Shown one piece after another: positions 45,365 through 57,258 of a stretch of 64,000 nucleotides of DNA. A program made the translations under genes and the position numbers. Position 1 is the stretch's first letter; the number at the start of each line of letters is the position of its first letter. This DNA is from Quillaja saponaria (lineage: Eukaryota; Streptophyta; Magnoliopsida; Fabales; Quillajaceae), in the NCBI GenBank assembly GCA_029379385.1, contig CM055611.1, positions 10,354,001 through 10,418,000 on the forward strand, given 5' to 3'. Under the pieces are notes generated by a model that saw only the letters and a list, made by a program, of their open reading frames with translations, ran no database searches and had not been told where the DNA came from.

Positions 45365-45538
45365 TGTCTCTTATAAAGCAAACGATAAAATAAAATTAAA
45401 AAGATAAAAGGGAAAAAAAGATAGTTTAAATTGAAACAAGAATGGTTGGGCATTAATATTAACTAAAATTAGTAAAACCATTCCTCAGTAATGGCTCCAA
45501 AAACTTCTTGTTGATTTTAATCACAACAGTGCACCTAT

Positions 45539-46846
45539 TGTAACAAGTAATAAAGTGATAGAGTTGAGAGCCGAACCAACAAGGAATTGCAACTAATAGC
45601 TAAGTATGAAAATTAACACAATCCTAATTTTATCCAAACAAAAGAATTATGGTGAAAAAACCTAATTGAAACTTAAGAATTCAATGGATAAAAGCCTAGA
45701 ATTACAATTTCCATCAACAATTCACTTGAATTATTCTCATATTATCATGCTTACTTATAGTACCACACTATTAATCTACGGTTCTAATTCAATTATAAGT
45801 ATCTTTTGAGTTGCTTATAATAATATCTTACTTAACAAATTCACTATATTTCTATGAGAATTGAGTTAAACAATATTTATTAAGATTAGGGCTACATAAA
45901 GTATGGAAGTATATGTCTATCCTACATATGAATGAAACTCAACCATCTAGGTGAATGAATTCAAACAAGTGTTATTTCCATCAAGGCTAAACTTAAATTC
46001 TATTCGTCAAGTTTTCTTTAGGTTACCACATTAATCTAATTGGTAGCTTATCAATTAGAAGCATTAAGCAAAGAATGAAATAAACAAGTCAAATACCACA
46101 CCTTAAACAATCAATAAATATAATCTAAGCTGCATGTTGAGTTCCATTTTAATCGTAGAGAATGAATTAGTTCATGCTACCTAGTTTACACATAAACTTA
46201 AATAAAATCATCATCAAAGTAAATACAAGAAAAACTAAAAGAGAGATAGGAATAAAAGAAAATTAGAAAGTTGTAAATCTTCAATCAATTTTCATCCAAG
46301 CTCCTCTTGTCTCTTGTACCCTGGATGACTTTCTTTCTCTAGAAAAACTTAGTTCAATTGTGTTTTTTGGATCCCAAACTATTCCTTCTTTTATATGTTT
46401 TGAAACCCTCAGTTTGAGTTCAATTTGGATAAAGAATTGGGTTAGTACCATGGCCATGCTTTTTTTAGTACTGCGACACTGAAAATTGGATGAAGCACCA
46501 CATTGGTCATCACAACACTGGTTTCAACTGTCCTTAGCACCATGGCTCTAGCCCTCCTGGCAGAACACACTGTTTTACAATTTGTGTTTTTAGCTCGAAT
46601 TTCACTTCTAATGTGACTTCTTTAAGCATTAAACCTTCAAAACACATGAAATAAGTAAATATAAGTTAGTACTCATATTAAAAACCTATATCCTAGCCAA
46701 AATTAGCTAGAATTTAACATCCTAATACGATAATGAGTTCACTAGGAATTATACTAAAATTAAACAAAAACCAACTAAAACTCAAGAATATAGCCAATAA
46801 TATTAATCAAAAGGATATCAAATAAGTCTAATTTAAATACTAAACA
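45539..46846 (-). repeat. Athila-B 5' LTR
   Basis: 1,308 bp. Plus-strand left end tgtaacaagtaataaag; right end actaaaca, so the minus strand starts tgtttagtat. The post-LTR leader (cttaatcac...aaaacttcttgg..., left of 45539) follows on the minus strand. Compared with 41509-42767 it has an extra ~80 bp (46045-46125). Confidence 0.85.
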
Positions 46847-46873
46847 GCTACCAAGCATATTACAATAATTAAG
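46847..46873 (+). pseudogene. Copia-A protease remnant between two insertions
   Basis: gctaccaagcatattacaat plus aattaag reads ATKHITIIK, the sequence after the DSG active site in Ty1/copia protease (DSGATKH). The DS/G part itself is missing, probably lost when Athila-B entered. The reading continues in frame at 50428 (NLLKNYELLK) once the solo LTR and one TTAAG copy are removed. Confidence 0.8.
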
Positions 46874-49800
46874 TGTCACACCCTTCACGGAAGCATGACT
46901 TACCATAGGATTAGGTAACCAATCCACTGTAATCCTGACTTCGAAAAGTAACAAACCTGACATATGACCCAACTAAAGAATAAAAGTAGCTTTTCCAATA
47001 CCGAAGTTCACTGTAAAAGTTTACTTGCTGTAATAATTAACAATTTACTGAAAATTTTGGCAGAGGTTCCTTGAAATACGGAACATGCCTCCAAATACAA
47101 ATACATATGCTTATGATTCACACAATAATAACATAAAGATAACAAGGAGCTCCGCTCCTTCCACATCATAAACAAGACAAATAACTAGACGCTTGTATCT
47201 TTCGAAATTAGACACCCCCATAGTTCTAGTGTTACTGCAGACTTTCATCCTTTAACTTGAAGTCTGAGATCCTGGACTTACCTTGCCGTACTCAATCGGC
47301 AAGTCCTAAGCTCAGCAACACCATGTACCGAACTCTTGTTACTAAAAAAAAAAAAAAAATTCACAAGAGAGAGGTAAGTCCTATGAACTCCGTGAGTGGA
47401 AAATCGAAGTCCTATGAACTCCGTGAGTGGAAAATCGTACCCAAAAGTTACTAGCATCACTCAAAACAAACGTATAACGTATAAAATAACCTCATGCAAC
47501 ATTAATCATACCTTAATTCACATTACACTTATACATTATAATCATCATAAATTCATAATTTACATGAAACACACGATCATAGGTTAATCAAAGTAATAAT
47601 ATCAAACAAAGCAACCAAAGGGCCAACAAGTAACCTAGCCCTGCACAACATTATCACCCCCCTACAAGGCATTTACGAGCTCGCACAACAAATTGATCTC
47701 CATACACAATCCATCGCACCAGGTTTGAGCATTCAATTAAAAGAACGTTTTTATCAGATTAAGGATTTCTCATGATTTTAAATCAGGGTATCCTATGTGC
47801 ACTTGGATTTTTAATTTCAGAGATAAAAATCACTTTTCATAAAATCTCACTTTGTTGGCCCTTATCAACCACAACCAATGTCAAGCAAGCATAATTAAAA
47901 TAAATTACTGAAATACTCTACTTGCTTATTTTCCATATATCATGTATATTCAAATAAATATATAATTACACATACTAATCTAGCCCCTAAAGGCAGCAAT
48001 TAACCACTTACTCTGATTCCATTCGTCACTCACACTTGCGTCCACGCGTCTCATTAGATCTACATTAGAATCCAAAACTAAAATTCATATTCTCAAATAA
48101 TATTTAGTTCATAAAAATTATTGTTATAATCTTTTAATTACTAAGCTTATATCTCAACTTGTATAGATTTCTTTACGAAAGTTTTTCATTATGTTATTAC
48201 ATGTCAATTAATATGAATTGGACTTTATGTGATAGGGTTAATAGTGAAGAAACATTTTAAATTTCTTGACAATACATAGGGCAGAAGAAAACTATTAGCA
48301 AAGATAGAAAGCACTAGTGAGTTAGAGATGTTACAACGGTCCAAACTTGGGATTAGGACCAGTGTCCACTTTAATGGTCATATCTTTCTCTAGGAAATTC
48401 TTAATCGAGTTTCGTAAAATTTATAAAATACTAGACCCATGTACTTTATAATGGTATATCATTTACAATTTATAGATTTTTGTATCAATACAGTTTATTC
48501 TTTGAAGTTGCATCAAATTCTACAAAACGCAAGATTTTGGCAGCTAGGACCTTACCTTAATTATTGGGACATAACTTTCTCGAGGAAAAACGAAATCCAA
48601 TTCTGTTTATTGGGTTTATTAATAGACAAGTATATCTATCTTTATTATTTAGAAACTTTTCCTAAAATTAATTTTAATCCACTCAATTCCTTACGTGAAC
48701 TAAAAACAAGACACTAAAAATCCTGCATGACCTAGCCAGAGTCTAATAGCTCTAACTAACAACATACTTGGAACCAAGCTATGAAATTTTGCAGACAACA
48801 TCTCAAGATCCTAAGCTACACTTTCTCTTTAAATCATTAATTTAATTCAGCCCCGAAGACACTGGAAATACTGAATTTCTTTCACCCACGAAACCTGCCC
48901 ACTACACCCCTTCAAAAACCACTTAACTCTCCTTTCCAACACTTTACTAAATTCTTAGTTCCAGCTCAACAACTATCAAAATATAAAGAGCTTAAGTAAA
49001 ATTACCAAATAATTAGTTACTAAACTCATTAATTACTAACCAAACCTATAACCACCAAACCACTTACTAACTACTAAGTAATTCACGGTAAAGAGGTAGA
49101 AAATCTTGCACCTGGAGTTGCCGTAAATGAGTTGCAATATCAAAGGGAATAACTTACTGCCAACTTGATGAATTGTCACGGTTTGATGCTAGTACAGACA
49201 CAACCAATTTGTTGTTCCTCCAAAGATAGTGCATGGTAGAGCAAAGTGCAAGACAACTAGTTGCTGCCCTTGCACATTCAGCTCCCTATCTTAAGTTATT
49301 CCTATGGCAAGGTGACGTATGGGAAGGAGGAAATAGAACAAAAACTAGGGATATGCAAAGCTATTGTTTTACACCATGTGAGCTTAATCAAAATGAGGGG
49401 TGCTATTGAAAATATTTGATAACAAAACTTACTTGTACAAGTTTATAAAATAGAGCATCATGGCAAACCAATTCTAGGTTCACGTGTAACAAAAGCTACC
49501 CAGTACAAGGTAATAAAAACAGAGCATCGTGCAAAACCATTACTTCAGTTATATGTAATATTTTCTATTACATAAACAACTAACAACTTTTGGTCAAAAT
49601 CAAAATATGGTATTAAATCAAAGAGGGAGAAAAGAAGCACTGTTAATGATAAGAAATTAGAAAACCTACTTGAAATAGATTTGTGAGCTTTAGATTGAGC
49701 ACTATTAATGATACGAACCTGTTGCATCAGGGCTATAGATTGAGCTTTACAAGCGGGTAGAGCAGGAAGTAGATTTGTGAGCTTTTGTATGAGAAGATCA

Positions 49801-50422
49801 TAAAGATGACTTCCATTTTCTTCTTCCTTCCATCCACGCCAATGATTTCCCACAAATCTAAATTTGTGTTGATGACTTTAGAAATTTCTAAGGAAAGAAT
49901 TGAAGGTCAGTGGAAGAAGAACAAAAAAATCAGGAAGGTTCGTCTAAGATAAGGAGAGAAAGTAAAGTGAAGGAAAAGAGAAAAAAAAAATCTCTAATTC
50001 TAAGTCAAAGTCACATTTTAAAACATGTGATGCTAATTAAATTGTATGTACATGTGCATATGTTTTTATTTATATTATATTTGTTCTCTTATTTATTTTC
50101 TTTTCATTTGCACATGTGACACACCTCATAAAAATTTTCATGATATCAAGTCAACTGTTAATTTAATTGTACACACTTATATACTTTATTTACTTCAAAT
50201 ACTTGCATTTGTTTTTACAATTATGAGTTACGCCAAATTGTTCAAATTTCTTATTTTAATATTGGCTTATATCATATTCAATTGTATTATTATCTATTTT
50301 ATTATTATTATTATTTTTATAAACCTTATTCATGCATATTAATTTTGTTTATATATTTATTATTTTGTAACTAATTTTTACATTATGTAAGAAACTCGAC
50401 GTGGCACAAGCGGGTCATAACA
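46874..50422 (-). repeat. Solo Tekay-type LTR (3,549 bp) with TTAAG target duplication
   Basis: Plus-strand ends tgtcacaccc...gggtcataaca. ttaag flanks it on both sides (46869-46873 and 50423-50427). There is no primer site, polypurine tract or interior, so this is a single LTR left by recombination between two LTRs. It is similar throughout to 18908-22367, with which it shares cttcacggaagcatg-like start, ggagctccgctcct hairpin, ggccaacaa-agta, tttaatttcagag and the ttgtattattatt end words. Spurious ORFs inside are not genes. Confidence 0.95.
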
Positions 50423-50427
50423 TTAAG

Positions 50428-50690
50428 AATCTATTGAAGAACTATGAACTATTGAAGGATGACCAAAGTCTTTTTATGGGAAATGCTTCTATTGCAAAAG
50501 CCATAGGAAAAGGTACTGTTATCTTGAATCTATCGTCTGGAAAAAAGTTAATTTTGAATGATCTTTTCATATTCTCAAGATTAGGAAAAATTTGATTTCT
50601 ATAGGCTTGATAAGTATGGTTTTAAGATTTTGTTCGAATCGAATTGTGTAATTATGTCTAAGGGTGGGAACTATGTTGGAAAATGATATG
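50428..50690 (+). pseudogene. Copia-A protease to GAG-pre-integrase linker
   Basis: NLLKNYELLKDDQSLFMGNA, then GKGTVILNLSSGKKLILNDL, and in the next frame RKNLISIGLLDKYGFKI and CVIMSKGGNYVGK. This is the stretch of Ty1/copia pol between the protease active site and the GAG-pre-integrase domain (family pattern MGN....I.GKG.V.L...SGK.L.L..V.....RKNL.S...L...GF). One frameshift (near 50590) and a stop near 50687 break it; CACTA-B follows at once. Confidence 0.85.
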
Positions 50691-53600
50691 TAAAGTGGAC
50701 GTTGATACCTATTATCAACATCTATTTTTTTAGTTATTACCATCTTCAAAAATGTGGACACTGATAAATATTAGAAAAAATTATTATGGACATTGATAAT
50801 AACCAATAGAAGTTAAAAATCGAGAAAGTTTCACGCTGATAAATATTAGAAAAAATTATTACGGACGTTGATAATAACCAACAGAAGTTAATAATCAAGA
50901 AAGTTTCTCTCCATTTTACGCGAAAGTAACAGCTTCCATTTATTTGAAGAAATAAGTTTTTATTTATAAAAAAAAATCTTATCAATGTTCACGGAAAATA
51001 ATAACAACATTCCAAATTGGAGGACGTAGATAGTTATTTTTATTTAAAAGGAAAAAAAAGTATCATGGTCTGCTTTTTATACTAATAGCGTCATTTTTTT
51101 CGGACATGAATAATTTCTCTAAATTAAATCCCTAATTCTTCTTTCTCTCCCCGCACTAGAATTTCATTTTTGCTGGAAATATCCAAAGCTCTTTTCACTC
51201 AAGCTCGAAATATCTCTTGCTGAGCTGCTGATTTAGTTTCGACAAGGAGCAAGGGCTGAAGAAGATCCATTTCCTAATGGGAACAACTATCCCTTCCTGA
51301 GTTGTTGACTAACTGTAGAAGTTGTGCTTCTTGACATCACTTTTGTTATAAGTTTCGTTGGTTTACTTTAACTGTATTGCTCAGATCTAAACTTTATCCC
51401 AATCTGCTTCTGTGGAAGTTGATTTTGCTAGAAGAAAAGTAAGGTGTCTGTATGTTGGTTTAACCCTTTATTCTTTTGTTCTCTTTGTACCTGATTTTAA
51501 AACTTAAAGGTACTTAACAAGTGTCCTACTAGGAACACAATTTCTGGGTATCAATTTAGGATTGAAATTCAGAAAGTTAGGGCATTTCCTTTCATTTATT
51601 GGAATTCAGAAACATTGAAAAGTTGTGACATCTTTTTTGTCTTTATTCCTAATCATTATGGTTTATCTGTGCTATAATAACTTGCCTTCGTGATGAACAC
51701 TACTAGTTAAATAAGTAAAGTTCGACAAGATTATAATTGTAATTTAATGGTAACTGGTCCCTAGAGGCTACAAAAATGTGTTTGAAGGCCTCGTATAACT
51801 ATACAAGTACTGGAGTAAAAAGGAGGAAAGTGAGAAAAAAAAAAAGTTTAAGAAGGGTTTACGTAATGATAATTAAATAGATGAAAAATGTAAGAAATCA
51901 TCACTTTAAGAAGGAAAAGAAACTAAGAAATGAAAACATACTCGGACTATTCTAAGCTAAATTGGTTAGTGATAGTAATTGGGAAGCAGTCATTTATACT
52001 AAGACTACGAATTTACACCCAGGATATTTCCATCATGTATCTAATCTACAATCCATTCAGTGTTTTAATATTTTGTATAAGGAAAATGCATATGGACACA
52101 CACAGGTAGCTCCTTAATGACATTCATCTTGCTCAATACTTCTTATTATTTGATCTTTTTCATAGTCTATGGGGGAACACATGTAGCTCCTTTGGTTTTT
52201 CCTCCCAGTTTTCCCCTTTTTTGTTTTCTAGTTTTGAATAGCCATAATTTGGTGATTGTACTTGCTGCTTGTTTTATATTTCTAATATATTCATAGCAAA
52301 TGAGGATGATGGGAAAAGCTGATGTGATGACTCACTAATGATAACTTACTTCATACAAAAACAAATTGACTGAATATATTATCTGTGTAGCCATAATTAA
52401 TGTTAGCTTAAACATTGTATCTAATTGACATTTTTTTGTCAAGCATATGGGATTCAATTCACTATTTTAATAATATTAAGCACAATTGAGTTCTTGCTTT
52501 CCTTTTTCCGACGTGCTAGACTTCTTAAGGCTTCAAACAGAATTAAATTCTTGCATTCCTTTTTTCTAAAGCTCCTTAAAGCTTCAAACTGAAATTAGTA
52601 AGCTACCACTTTAACTAGAACTTCTGCACTGCGCTCTCAATAGTCATCACTGTGTTTCGTTTATCAAGCTTAGTTCTCAGCCTGCAGCTATATTTAGGTA
52701 GCATAGTCCTTCTTTTGATGGATCATTCCTCTATTTAAATTAGCATATAGTTTCGTCTCTGCTTTTGCTTATCATCCTTTTGTGCACTTAGGTTTTGATT
52801 TTGATTATCTTGTATCCTTATTCATAAGGAATAAAACTAGTGAAACTCTTTATCATAGATTGCCTGTGATGGTTTAGCAATGGCTTCATTAACTTCTTTT
52901 CTTATATCCTTTTCTGTGTCCTTTGATAACTCCTATATTGGAGTCTTGAAAGAAAGGAAAGAAAGAAAAGCTAGTTACATGAGGAAAAGGAATGAATATA
53001 TTTTCCTATTTTTCTCTCCTAGTTGATAATCATAAGTTATTTAACACTAAAGTAGGTTACATGAGGAAAAAAAGAAAGATTAAATTTAAATGTAGTTAAT
53101 AGCAAAGAAAAAAAGAAAAAAGAGAAAAGAGTGTTTTTTTAACCTTAGATCCTATCATTTTAGATGGTTTATTTTTCTTTTGATTTCATTTTTTCAATTT
53201 CTTTTTTGTTTTCTCTCTTCTATTCTTTTATAGACAACTTATACTTGAGTTCTTTCCTAATAAACCTCATTATTCATAAAAAGAAAACATAGAGTATGTT
53301 TAAGAGCAGTTACCATGTTCCTATAAGTGTTCAATATTATCCAGTGCCTTTTTTGCTTTGGGTATATGTGATTAGTCTCTTTTAGAAGTTTAGGTGCTTG
53401 GGTTAGAATAAGCAAATAAGGAATTTGGGGATTTCTGGTGCATAGACTGATTAGAGAGGGTAAGGACTCTGTTTCCTACTTGGATTAAATTATAAATGGT
53501 ACTTCACAGATAATAAGGTAGTCTCCTAATAAATTTATAATATTTGGAACCAAAAGAAAAAAAAAAAAAAAAAAAAAAAGACTTTGAAAACAATGGATTT

Positions 53601-55947
53601 GTAATACTTTCAAATGTACAACATTTTTATGTTATCATTTCTTCTTCTTCTTCTTCTTTTTTCTTTTTTTTTTTCTTTTTTTTTTTTTTAATTTTTTAAT
53701 TTTTCTTTTTTTTACATTTTCTGATAATACTTGAAGTGATAGCACTTTGGGGAATGCTTGTGAATTTAGATATTTGTATTTGACAAAGACATTCAGATGG
53801 TGAATTCTATTTATACATGTAGCTAATTAATAGGATGTTTTGACTTTTGCCTGTAGCTGCTGGTGTTTGGTGCTGAAGGAAATATAACTTGGTATTCAAG
53901 TGGTTCTTACTCAACTCTCAGCTATATTTATTTATTTATGTTTTACCTCAATTGAGACAATTTAATAACTTACTGATATTTTCAGTAGGTTGCCTTGGAT
54001 AAAGAGAACAAGTAGCGACAATAGACAAATAGGTGAATGGTGGTCTTGAGACTCGTGTTTAGAATTACCAGTAGTAATGATGTAAGTATTAGATTCACTT
54101 TTGCATATCAAGTTAAAGCATTTTTTACTGCTTGAACTTGGAAGTGTTTTTTTTTTTCTCATTGTCCTCCCCTCATCCTCACCCCCAATTTTTTTTTTTT
54201 ACTCCATGGACTCTTGAGATGTGACTTTCTCTCTATCCCTTTTCCTATATCTACATATTTCTTACAGAAAGAAGTTTAGGATTACTTAGATGTGTAGATT
54301 TGAGCTACAACTGGTGACTAATCTAAAATGTAGATGGCCTTTTATTTCACGTATTTTTGGCAAGAAAAGGTTAGGAAAAGTAAAATAGCATTCCAAGTGT
54401 AAGTTTTTCAAGTGATCATTGTAACATTAGACGTTGCATTTCATTCATGACCAAATAGTATCTTGATTAATGTGTGTTACTTGAGATTTAGAGCTATTTT
54501 TTCTTCATTTAACCATCAAATGTATATGGATACTATCTTTTGTTGAAGATGGACTGATTCTACAATTCGTGATTGATCAAGTAGTAGTAATTGTGACTTG
54601 TGACCGGGCTGGTGATTGTAATTGAAGCTTCATTGTTTGCTTGTGCAGGATAAATTCAGCTGCTTTAGTAATTGCCATCTTTAAAGTTCAACTTGGACAT
54701 TGATCAGCCAATCTCTAAGATTCATATGTACATAATCATTTAGAAATATGTAAGCTATATATTTCTAACATTTTTTGCCTACATAGCTTTAATTGTAAAT
54801 TCATGGACTAAAGTGTGAAGAAAACACGTGCGTGTGTAGTCTCATTTGCAGGGCTTTCATGTTACATACCTTTCATTGTCTCTTTGTTATTATTGATTAA
54901 TGAGAAGGGGTTAGATTCAAGTTTCTTAAAATTCCACTTCATTTAATGGATGAGTTTTGTTAGGCACAGATGTTGATTACTTTCTAATTTGTAAGTTTCT
55001 ATTGGACATAACATTGTCAGTTGCTATGATGGATGCTAGTTTTTCTAAAGTTAATTTTACAAAAAGTTTTAGATATAATAACTTATATTCATTATCAGTT
55101 GATTTTTCTGGGCATTTCTTCATCAGCTACTCCACAATCACCTCACGAGCCGATAGATAATGAGCAAGAAGAGCAAGAGACCAAGATCCAACTCTTGCAG
55201 ATGTGTAGTTTTAGATTTATTTATTTATAATGAACAAACTTAAATATTTTTATATATTGTTGGTGATTCATACGTTGAATGATTTGTTAATATTTTAAGC
55301 TTTCAATGATTAGAAAATGGTCATTTTTTATTGTAATATCAATTTTATGAATAGTTTATAATTATTAGTTGTACTATAAAAAAATTAAAAGATTAAAAAT
55401 ATTGAGCTATCAGCGTCCACTTGTCTACTATCAGCGTCTGCTTACGGTGGTTTCCTACAAAAATCTTCTCTGTGTGAATTCAAGGGAGTCAGAGGAAGAA
55501 ACTCAAAAACTCTAAGTTCTTACTTATAGCCAACAACTCAAGCAATCCTCGCTCTTTTCTCAATCGGAAAATCTACTTAACTTGAATACAAACTCAAACA
55601 GGGATATTCTATTCAGTTAAGGGATTCACCCTTTGACTTATGCTTCTTAACCAACTCTCACTCTTTCTTTTCACCAGTGCTTAAGACAAGTAGCAAGGGA
55701 GGGAAGGGATTGAGCAAGCTAGTAAGGGGAAAAAGGCAAAAAAACCACTTTTCTACTTCCATAAATTAGAAGCTAATATTTCATTAAGCATATTGCATTT
55801 CTTATCAGCTTTCACAAGGTGGATGCTAAAACTATCAGCAACCACGTGGACGCTAATAACATTATTAGAGGGCATGTTATGAGAGTCCATTTTTCAGTAT
55901 CACAATAGTATTGAAGGTGGATGCTGATACTGCTTTTTCTTGTAGTA
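50690..55947 (+). mobile_element. CACTA-B, no recognised transposase
   Basis: The right end is ctttttcttgtagta (55933-55947), the CACTA-type terminus with C changed to T in the complement. Subterminal repeats of ggacgttgata / tcagcgtccac type lie at 50696-50890 (left) and 55410-55935 (right), in opposite orientations. The left terminal ~13 bases appear to be missing: sequence passes from copia directly into aaagtggacgttgata. A leader-like stretch with aaatccctaattcttc lies at 51128-51190. It interrupts copia-A between protease and integrase. Length ~5.26 kb. Confidence 0.75.
51440..55230 (+). other. CACTA-B interior, no family recognised
   Basis: About 3.8 kb of AT-rich sequence without homology to TNP2 or TNPA that I can see. 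The only suggestive piece is 55127-55230, which after a possible acceptor site (cttcatcag) reads TPQSPHEPIDNEQEEQETK and ends in a stop; acidic Gln/Glu/Pro tails like this end TNPA-type genes. The interior looks like a chain of intron-like DNA. Pyrimidine-rich low-complexity sequence is at 53637-53715 and an A run at 53560-53579. Confidence 0.4.
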
Positions 55948-57244
55948 ACTAATAAGATGTACTAAGATTAATGTTAACAATAAAATTATAAATTCTGCTT
56001 ACTTTGCTTGTTCTTCATCATTTGTCATCACATTCTTCTACTTCTACTCCTTTTATTTATTTATTAAATGTCCATTTGAGTCATGTAAACTACAATAGTA
56101 TTGTAAGTGTGAATATATTAGGAGCAATTTCTGTTGAGTTGTCATCCAATGACTTGGAAAAATGTGAAACTTGCATCAAGTCTAAAATAATTAGAAAGTC
56201 TTTTAAAGAATGTAGAATGAAGTACACAACTTTTAGATTTAATACATTCTTACATATTTGAGTTATAAGGTCTTCTAACTAGAGGTGGTAAAAGGTATTT
56301 CATAGCATTTATAATGATTATTTTAGGTATGCTTATGTATATTTGTTAAGGACAAAGGATAAGACTTTTGATAAATTTAAAATTTATAAAGCCAAGGTAG
56401 AAAATCAATTAAAAAGAAGATTAAAATCTATAATCTGATCAGGACAGTGAATATCTTTCTTTTAATGAATTCTATGAAAATAATGGAATAATCCATCAAG
56501 TCACTGCACCTTAAAGACCTCAACAAACTGGAGTTACAAGAAAAAAAAAAAAAACATAGTAAACATGTAAATACTTTGTTACTAACTTTAGATTTACCTA
56601 AGAATTTGTGGGGGGAATCACTCATAACTTCTTGTTACATTACTTAACAGTATACCTACAAGAAAACTAATGTTTCTTCTTATGAATTATGAAAGAAGAG
56701 AAAACCTTCTCTTGGCTATTTAAAAGTTTTGGGATGCAAATCATTAGTAAGGTTAATTGATTCTAAAAGACCAAAATTAGGTAAAAAACAATTGACTATA
56801 ACTTTCTTGTTTGTGCTCACAATAGCAGGGCATAGAAATTTCTTACTAATGAAACAATAGATTCCATAATTCAAAATATAATTATAGAATCAAGAGATGA
56901 TAATTTTTTGAGAATTCATTTTTTAGAAAACAAAAAATAAATAAATAAATAAAAAATAAAAAATTACACAAATTAAGAAGGTCAAGATTGCAATACAAAT
57001 TTGGAAATTCAAAAATCTGATTTTCAATAAAATCTTGAAATTGAAGAAGAAAGTGAACCTAGAAGAAAGAAACAAAAAATAATATAAAAAAACCTAAGGT
57101 CCAAATTTCTACCAATACATGGTAGAAGAAAATATTTATAATTTTGCATATAACATAAAGCATAATCCTTTAACATATAAAGAAGTTATGACTTCAAGAG
57201 ATCCTGCAATATGGCAAGAAGTAAACCAAAGAATAATTTTGGAC
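55948..57244 (+). pseudogene. Copia-A GAG-pre-integrase and integrase (broken)
   Basis: The reading restarts with KINVNNKIINSAYF (55961-56003). 56004-56261 carries the GAG-pre-integrase domain (HLSHVNYNSIVSVN, then LEKCETCIKSKIIRKSF, with CxxC zinc residues). Integrase core pieces follow: DYFRYAY-like sequence (56316-56335), RTKDKTFDKFKIYKAKVENQ, DSEYLSFNEFYENNGIIHQV (56443-56500, second catalytic Asp kept) and PQQTGVTRKKK (56520, the catalytic Glu of the family's NGVAER is lost). Downstream: LGYLKVLGCKSLV-like text, NFAYNIKHNPLTYKEVMTSR and DPAIWQEVNQ, the run-up to the RT. It is frameshifted and stopped, and cut by an LTR at 57245. Confidence 0.85.
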
Positions 57245-57258
57245 TAAACCAAAGAATA
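57222..57258 (+). repeat. 14-bp direct repeat at the copia/LTR junction
   Basis: taaaccaaagaata occurs at 57222-57235 (copia sequence, reading VNQRI) and again at 57245-57258, where the truncated LTR begins (compare aactaaagaataaaag in the solo LTR at 46971). The nine bases attttggac separate them. See findings. Confidence 0.8.

Larger units (their letters stand above)
41509..46846 (-). mobile_element. Athila-B, minus strand, pol-less deletion derivative
   Basis: Two direct LTRs (41509-42767 and 45539-46846) flank 2.77 kb. On the minus strand the interior has the post-LTR leader motif, a gag piece, a tandem duplication, the family hairpin block (44179-44220), the tgaggacaat...tttggggg motif (43945-43982), the long 3' UTR and the polypurine tract. 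Protease, RT and integrase are absent. The non-coding blocks match Athila-A in order, so it is the same family. The flanks (ttaga left, gctac right) do not form a target duplication. Confidence 0.85.

Noticed and set aside
49545..49853. 102-residue minus-strand ORF
   Set aside because: It is inside the solo LTR in the position where other LTR copies give different spurious ORFs (14932-15162, 21714-21956). Not conserved as protein.
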